Origin: Delftia tsuruhatensis
Lineage (GTDB): Bacteria; Pseudomonadota; Gammaproteobacteria; Burkholderiales; Burkholderiaceae_C
DNA length: 64,000 nt
NCBI RefSeq assembly: GCF_903815225.1
Contig: NZ_LR813084.1
Coordinates: 4,364,001 to 4,428,000 of the forward strand
Direction: 5' to 3'
In this document: positions 59,221-64,000 of the stretch, in pieces
How positions within the stretch are numbered: the stretch's first letter is position 1
Layout of the letters: each line of letters starts with the position of its first letter
The notes under the pieces: model-generated
What the model was told of the DNA's origin: nothing
Seen by the model: only the letters and a program-made list of their open reading frames with translations
The model's database searches: none
Position numbers and translations under genes: made by a program

Positions 59221-61143
59221 TCAGTTGCTCTTGCGCACGCGCAGGTACCACTCGCACAGCAGGCGCACCTGCTTGGAGGTGTAGCCCTTGGCCTCCATGC
59301 GGGTGACGAAGTCCTCGTGCTTGCGGGCATCCTCGGCGCTGGCCTTGGCATTGAAGCTGATCACGGGCAGCAGTTCCTCGGTGTTGGAGAACATCTTCTT
59401 CTCGATCACCACGCGCAGTTTCTCGTAGCTGGTCCAGCTCGGGTTCTTGCCCTGGTTGTTGGCACGCGCGCGCAACACGAAGTTGACGATCTCGTTGCGG
59501 AAGTCCTTGGCATTGGCGATGCCGGCCGGCTTCTCGATCTTCTCCATCTCGGCATTGAGCGCATTGCGGTCGAAGGCCTCGCCGGTGTCGTTGTCGCGGT
59601 ACTCGCTGTCCTGGATCCAGTAGTCCGCGTAGGTGACGTAGCGGTCGAAGATGTTCTGGCCGTACTCGCTGTAGCTTTCCAGGTAGGCGGTCTGGATCTC
59701 CTTGCCGATGAACTCGGCATAGTGCGGCGACAGGTACTCCTTGATGTAGCTGGTGTACTTGGTCTCCAGTTCGGAGGGGAACTGCTCGCGCTCGATCTGC
59801 TGCTCCAGCACATACATCAGGTGGACCGGGTTGGCCGCCACCTCGGTGCTGTCGTAGTTGAAGACCTTGGACAGGATCTTGAAGGCGAAACGCGTGGAGA
59901 TGCCCGACATGCCCTCGTCCACGCCCGCATAGTCGCGGTACTCCTGGTAGCTCTTGGCACGCGGGTCCGTGTCCTTGAGACTTTCGCCGTCATAGACCTG
60001 CATCTTGCTGAAGATGCTGGAGTTCTCGGGCTCCTTCAGGCGCGTGAGCACCGCGAACTGGGCCATCATCTTGAGCGTGCCTGGCGCGCACACGGCGCTG
60101 GCCAGGGAGGACTCGCGGATCAGCTTCTCGTAGATCCTCACCTCCTCCGACACGCGCAGGCAGTAGGGCACCTTGACGATGTAGACGCGGTCCAGGAAGG
60201 CCTCGTTGTTGCGGTTGTTGCGAAACGCCTTCCACTCGCTCTCGTTGCTGTGGGCCAGCACCATGCCGTCGAAGGGAATGGCGCCAAAGCCCTCGGTGCC
60301 CTTGTAGTTGCCCTCCTGCGTGGCGGTCAGCAGCGGGTGCAGCACCTTGATGGGCGCCTTGAACATCTCGACGAACTCCAGCAGGCCCTGGTTGGCCAGG
60401 CACAGGCCGCCCGAGTAGCTGTAGGCATCGGTATCGTCCTGGGCGAAGTTCTCCAGCTTGCGGATGTCCACCTTCCCCACCAGGCTGGAGATGTCCTGGT
60501 TGTTCTCGTCACCGGGCTCGGTCTTGGCGATGGCCACCTGGCGCGAGATGCTGGGATATCGCTTGACCACGCGGAACTGGCGGATGTCGCCGCCCAGCTC
60601 CTCCAGGCGCTTGACCGCCCAGGGCGAAAGCACGTGGTTCAGGCAGCGGCGGGGAATGCCGAACTGCTCCTCCAGCACCGGGCCGTCCTCCACGGGGTCG
60701 AACAGGCCCAGCGGCGATTCATTCACGGGCGAGCCCTTGAGTGCATAGAACGGCACCTTCTGCATCAGGTACTTCAGGCGCTCGGCGATGGAGCTCTTGC
60801 CCCCGCCCACTGGGCCCAGCAGGTACAGGATCTGCTTGCGTTCCTCCAGGCCCTGGGCCGCGTGGCGGAAGAAGCTCACCACCTGCTCGATGGAGTCTTC
60901 CATGCCGTAGAACTCGGCAAAGGCCGGATAGCGACGGATGACCTTGTTCGCAAACAGCCGCGACAGGCGAGGATCGTTGCGCGTGTCCACCATCTCGGGC
61001 TCGCCTATGGCCGCCAGCATGCGCTGGGCGGCGCCTTCGTAGACCATGGGATCGCGCTGGCAGAGGGCGAGATACTCGTCCAGCGACATCTCCTCCTCGC
61101 GAAAACGAACGTAACGTGCAGCCGAGTTGCTGATGACATCCAT
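59221..61143 (-). CDS. prkA: PrkA-family AAA+ serine protein kinase (YeaG)
   Basis: A 640-residue PrkA/YeaG protein: an AAA+ ATPase domain with a C-terminal kinase-like domain. The start MDVISNSAARYVRFREEEMS has GGGAGAGG upstream; a longer frame exists but lacks a ribosome site. Walker A is LLGPVGGGKSSIAERL near residues 107-122. EGNYKGTEGFGAIPFDGMVL and AHSNESEWKAFRNNRNNEAF near 276-318 are the family's AAA hallmark. The PrkA C-terminal domain follows from about 400 and ends in EWYLRVRKSN. First gene of prkA-yeaH-spoVR, a conserved stress set. Confidence 0.96.
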   Translation of the reverse strand: MDVISNSAARYVRFREEEMSLDEYLALCQRDPMVYEGAAQRMLAAIGEPEMVDTRNDPRLSRLFANKVIRRYPAFAEFYGMEDSIEQVVSFFRHAAQGLEERKQILYLLGPVGGGKSSIAERLKYLMQKVPFYALKGSPVNESPLGLFDPVEDGPVLEEQFGIPRRCLNHVLSPWAVKRLEELGGDIRQFRVVKRYPSISRQVAIAKTEPGDENNQDISSLVGKVDIRKLENFAQDDTDAYSYSGGLCLANQGLLEFVEMFKAPIKVLHPLLTATQEGNYKGTEGFGAIPFDGMVLAHSNESEWKAFRNNRNNEAFLDRVYIVKVPYCLRVSEEVRIYEKLIRESSLASAVCAPGTLKMMAQFAVLTRLKEPENSSIFSKMQVYDGESLKDTDPRAKSYQEYRDYAGVDEGMSGISTRFAFKILSKVFNYDSTEVAANPVHLMYVLEQQIEREQFPSELETKYTSYIKEYLSPHYAEFIGKEIQTAYLESYSEYGQNIFDRYVTYADYWIQDSEYRDNDTGEAFDRNALNAEMEKIEKPAGIANAKDFRNEIVNFVLRARANNQGKNPSWTSYEKLRVVIEKKMFSNTEELLPVISFNAKASAEDARKHEDFVTRMEAKGYTSKQVRLLCEWYLRVRKSN

Positions 61144-61446
61144 ACGACCTCTCCCGGCGGCACCCGAGGGCGAACAGTGCCGCGAAGTTGCAAGGCATTC
61201 GCTACCGTGTGGAACTGTTGTAGCACCTTGCATCCGGTTTGAATAGCACATACGTCCCACACGGCCGCGCCGCTGGCGGGGTCACAATGTCAGGCTCCAG
61301 GACTACTGCATTTTCCGCCCCTGCGGCGCAGGAACCCTGGCCCCCAGGGTGCGCAGCAACGCCTGTGGACAAAGCTTCGGACGCTCCTGTTTTTGAGGCA
61401 TGATAGTTTGCACTCACACCATGCCACAGGCCTGAATTCAGCAAAG
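61144..61446. other. Divergent intergenic region between prkA and the MscK-like gene
   Basis: This 303-bp gap must hold promoters for both directions. Minus-strand sequence upstream of prkA shows no sigma-54 element with correct spacing. Plus-strand TTGAGG (61394-61399) followed by AT-rich sequence is a weak promoter candidate for the MscK-like gene. No repeat or RNA gene was recognised. Confidence 0.4.
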
Positions 61447-64000
61447 ATGCCCCCCCGCCGAGACCGATCTTCTCCCGCCCCCCTTCCCCGCCCGTGCAAG
61501 GCCTGCCTTCAGGGCCGTGTGGCTGCTGTCCGTGCTCTGCCTGGCACTGTCGCTGCTGCTGCCGACCCCCGCCATGACCGCACCGGCAGCAGGCCCTTTG
61601 GGCGCCTTGCAAGGCACGCTGGGCGGCAGCAACTCCGCGTCGGACCAGGAACGGCGCAACGCCATCCAGGCCCAGCTGGATGCAGCGGCATCGGCCGGCA
61701 AGGAAGCCGATGCCCTGGCACAGGAGCTGGACCGCCTGCGCGCCAGAGCCGCGAGCGCCGTCCCCGCCCAGCCTGCGCCGCTCAGCGACGAGCAACTGGG
61801 CAGCCTGTTCGACCGCTGGAAGGAGCGCATTCCCGCCAACGCCAGCCAGGAAGTGCTGGAGCGCCTGCTGGCCGACGAGCGCGATGCCATCGCCACGCTC
61901 AAGGCCGGCATCGACAAATCCGCCGCCGACCAGGCCAACCTGGTATCCCAGCCCGGCCCGGGGCGCGTGGACCTGTCCATCCTGCAGCAGCGCGTGCAGG
62001 AAAGCGCGCAGCCCGTGACGGCCGAGCCGGGGAGCCGGCCGAGCTCACCCAGGCGCGCCAGGCGCGGCGCAGCGCCGAACACCGCCGCGCCCAGCTGGAG
62101 CTGGCGCTGCGCCAGGAGGAGCAATCCACCATCGAGGCCCGCCAGCGCCTGCTGGCCACCCAGTTGCAGGCCCAGCGCCGCGAATTGCAGGAGCGCATGC
62201 CGCGCGCGGCATGGCTGACCCAGCGTATCGCCGATCGCAGCCGCCAGAAGCTGGAGCAGCAGGTGCAGGAAATGGAGCTGGCCGCCGCCCATGCCTCGGC
62301 GGCCGACCCGGCCATCCGCGATCTGGCGCAGCAAAACGCGGCCCTGGCGGCCCAGATCCTGAAGAACTCCAATGCGCTGGCCCAGGAGCGCCAGACCCTG
62401 GCCAATGACGAATATGTCCGCGACCAATTGAGCGCCACGCTGCGCGACACCCAGGCGAGGCTGCGCCTGGGCGGGGCAGCGCCGCCGTGGGCCAGTGGCT
62501 GTGGCAGCAGCGCGTGGAACTGTCGTCCGCCAGCGCCACGCAGGCACGCCACCGGGCCGTGCAGCGCCAGCTGGCCGAGCTGCGGCTGACACTGTTCAAC
62601 TCCAGCAAACTGCGCCTGAACCCTGGCTCCGGTGCGGCGCACGGCACCGTGGACGCAGGCATGCCCTCCGCCAGCCCCGCACAGCCGGCCGACGCCGCCA
62701 CCTCGGCCCGCCAGGCCGCGCTGCTGGCCCGGCAGGTGGCGTTGACCGACCAGCTCCAGCCCGTGCTGCTGCGCCGCATCGCGGTGCTGGAGCAGACCGA
62801 CGATGCCCTGCGGGCTGCGCTGCGCAGCGGCGGCGAGTTGCGGCAGGTGCTGGACAAGGAACTGCTGTGGTTCCCCAGCCACCGTCCCATGGACCGCGCC
62901 TGGCTCGGCGAATGGCGGGCGCTGGAGCAGGACATCGAAGGCAGCACCTCCCCTGGAAGACGGCACGCGCACTGGCCGCCAGCATCTGGAACGACCCTGG
63001 GCCTTCGGCGCTGTCGGCCTGATCGTGGCCCTGCTGCTGGGCCTGCGCCGCCATGCGCTGCGCCAGTTGCAGTCCATTGCCGTGCGCGTGGGCGACTTCA
63101 CGCGGGACCACTTCGGCCTGAGCCTGCTCGCCCTCGGCTGGAGCCTGCTCTACACCCTGCCCTGGAGCTTTGCGGCCGCAGCGCTGGGCGGACTGCTGCA
63201 GGGGCCGGAGACCGTGGGCACGGCGCTGGAACCCCTGGGATCCGCCCTGGTGCAGCTCAGCGACTTCATCTTCGTCGCCACCCTGCTCAATGCGCTGTTC
63301 TGCCCCGGCGGACTGGCGCTGGCCCACTTCGGCTGGCCAGCCGAGCGCGTGCAGATGCTGCGCCAGATGGTGCGCCGTGCCGCCTGGCTGATCGTGCCGG
63401 CCGAACTGCTGGGTGGCATTGCCTTCTACAGCCATGACAACCACGCCATCAGCACCTGGGGGCGCATCTCCATCCTGATGCTGTCGCTGGGCCTGGCCTG
63501 GATGGCCTGGCTCTACTTCCGCCGCGCGCACCAGCAAAGCGCACGCGCATCCACTGGGGCCAGATCGTCAGCGTGGTGCTGATGCTCATGCTCAGCGCCC
63601 TGGCGGTCGGCATCGTGCTGGGCTATGTCTACACGGCCACCGAATTCATCCAGGCGCTGATGGCCAGCTTCGTGTTCCTGGGCGCCGTCGAGGTCCTGGT
63701 CAGCCTGCTGCGCCGCTGGCTGCTGCTGGGCGAGCGGCGCCTGGCGCTGAACCGCCTGCGCGAGGCCGCAAGACTGGCCCAGGCCGGCATGGCCGCCGAC
63801 ACCGGCAAGGCCCCGACCGACGAAGCCAGCCAGATGGCCCTGGTGACCGTGGGCACGCAGGCCCACCGGCTGCTGGGCCTGCTGCAGCAGGTGCTCGTCG
63901 TGCTGACCCTGGTCTATGCCTGGCTGCCCGTGCTGCCCGCGCTGCTGCGCTCCGAGGGGTGGTCCTCTGGTACACCACCAACACCGGTGCCGACGGCATT
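61447..64000 (+). pseudogene. MscK/KefA-type mechanosensitive channel gene with multiple frameshifts, cut by window edge
   Basis: Joined across frames, the translation gives a signal segment (AVWLLSVLCLALSLLLPTPA), a long coiled-coil MscS_porin-like periplasmic region and several membrane helices (FGAVGLIVALLLGLRRHALR; WGQIVSVVLMLMLSALAVGI), as in MscK/KefA. The MscS pore domain would lie beyond the window. Six shifts, all of the minus-one type, are needed: near 62029-62032 (G4), 62473-62476 (G4), 62950-62953 (C4), 62993-63000, about 63540 and 63956-63959 (G4). If translation starts at the ATG at 61447, a C7 run directly after it also has one C too many. Uninterrupted pieces begin at GTG 61517. 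Whether this is a decayed gene or poor sequence cannot be told here. Confidence 0.8.

Noticed and set aside
57820..61242. 1140-codon open frame on the plus strand opposite yeaH and prkA
   Set aside because: Antisense shadow; the minus strand carries full-length PrkA and YeaH with conserved motifs.
61144..61260. Possible sigma-54 promoter for prkA, expected because E. coli yeaGH is nitrogen-regulated
   Set aside because: The only GG/GC pairs on the minus strand are 9 or 13 bp apart rather than 10, and the flanking bases do not match.

Overview
The window is a high-GC, gene-dense piece of a beta-proteobacterial chromosome. Gene content and protein style point to the Comamonadaceae, most likely Delftia or a close relative (Comamonas/Acidovorax). 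The pointers are many Bug/tripartite-type and LysR genes, etfBA with an acyl-CoA dehydrogenase, a DUF3649-PepSY-DUF3325 iron cassette and a chromosomal class D beta-lactamase. The genus is inferred; no rRNA or tRNA is present. I see no insertion sequence, prophage, CRISPR array or tRNA, so this reads as stable chromosome rather than an island.

Layout. 1-4.4 kb (minus): acyl-CoA dehydrogenase (cut by the window edge), an orphan periplasmic binding protein, and etfBA behind a LiuR-like palindrome. 4.6-7.8 kb (minus): a small MscS channel, a crotonase lacking the usual catalytic glutamates, and a histone-deacetylase-like amidohydrolase. 7.8-13.1 kb (plus): four stop/start-overlapping genes, moxR, DUF58, transglutaminase (TgpA type) and lytic transglycosylase. 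13.2-16.6 kb: Hsp20, tsaD and a GGDEF/EAL protein. 16.8-30.9 kb: a nitrate assimilation region (nasR, nrtA-nrtB-ATPase, then a flavoprotein reductase, nasA, ybiB, cobA), interrupted by a CBS protein, a DUF937 protein and an Aer-like chemoreceptor. 31-42 kb: an EvgS-like hybrid kinase, thioesterase, HI0933-type flavoprotein, rpsU-yqeY, a LysR/tartrate dehydrogenase pair, phoD and a glutathione reductase. 42-50 kb (minus): a beta-CASP nuclease, a Fur-boxed iron cassette, an EamA exporter and a tetR/SQR-like/DUF1641 set. 50-56 kb: LysR divergent from Bug-amidase, an OXA-type beta-lactamase, an ammonium transporter and a small unknown protein. 56-61 kb (minus): prkA-yeaH-spoVR. 61.4-64 kb: an MscK/KefA-type channel gene broken by many frameshifts.

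The most informative layer is regulatory. Four sigma-54 (-24/-12) promoters with the strict 10-bp GG...GC spacing precede nasR, nrtA, the nas reductase operon and amt. NtrC-like sites lie about 105-115 bp upstream of the predicted starts at nrtA and amt, and a degenerate one at the nas operon. nasR encodes a NIT-ANTAR protein. Both nitrate operons have a short leader ending in an intrinsic terminator just before the ribosome binding site. A conserved hairpin, gac-[6-nt loop]-gtc, shares its bases with the 5' strand of each terminator. This is the arrangement expected for NasR-type nitrate-responsive antitermination, here at two separate operons. NtrC/sigma-54 would report nitrogen shortage, NasR would report nitrate, nrtABD-type transport imports nitrate, the flavoprotein plus NasA reduce it to nitrite, and CobA supplies the siroheme precursor needed by a nitrite reductase encoded elsewhere.
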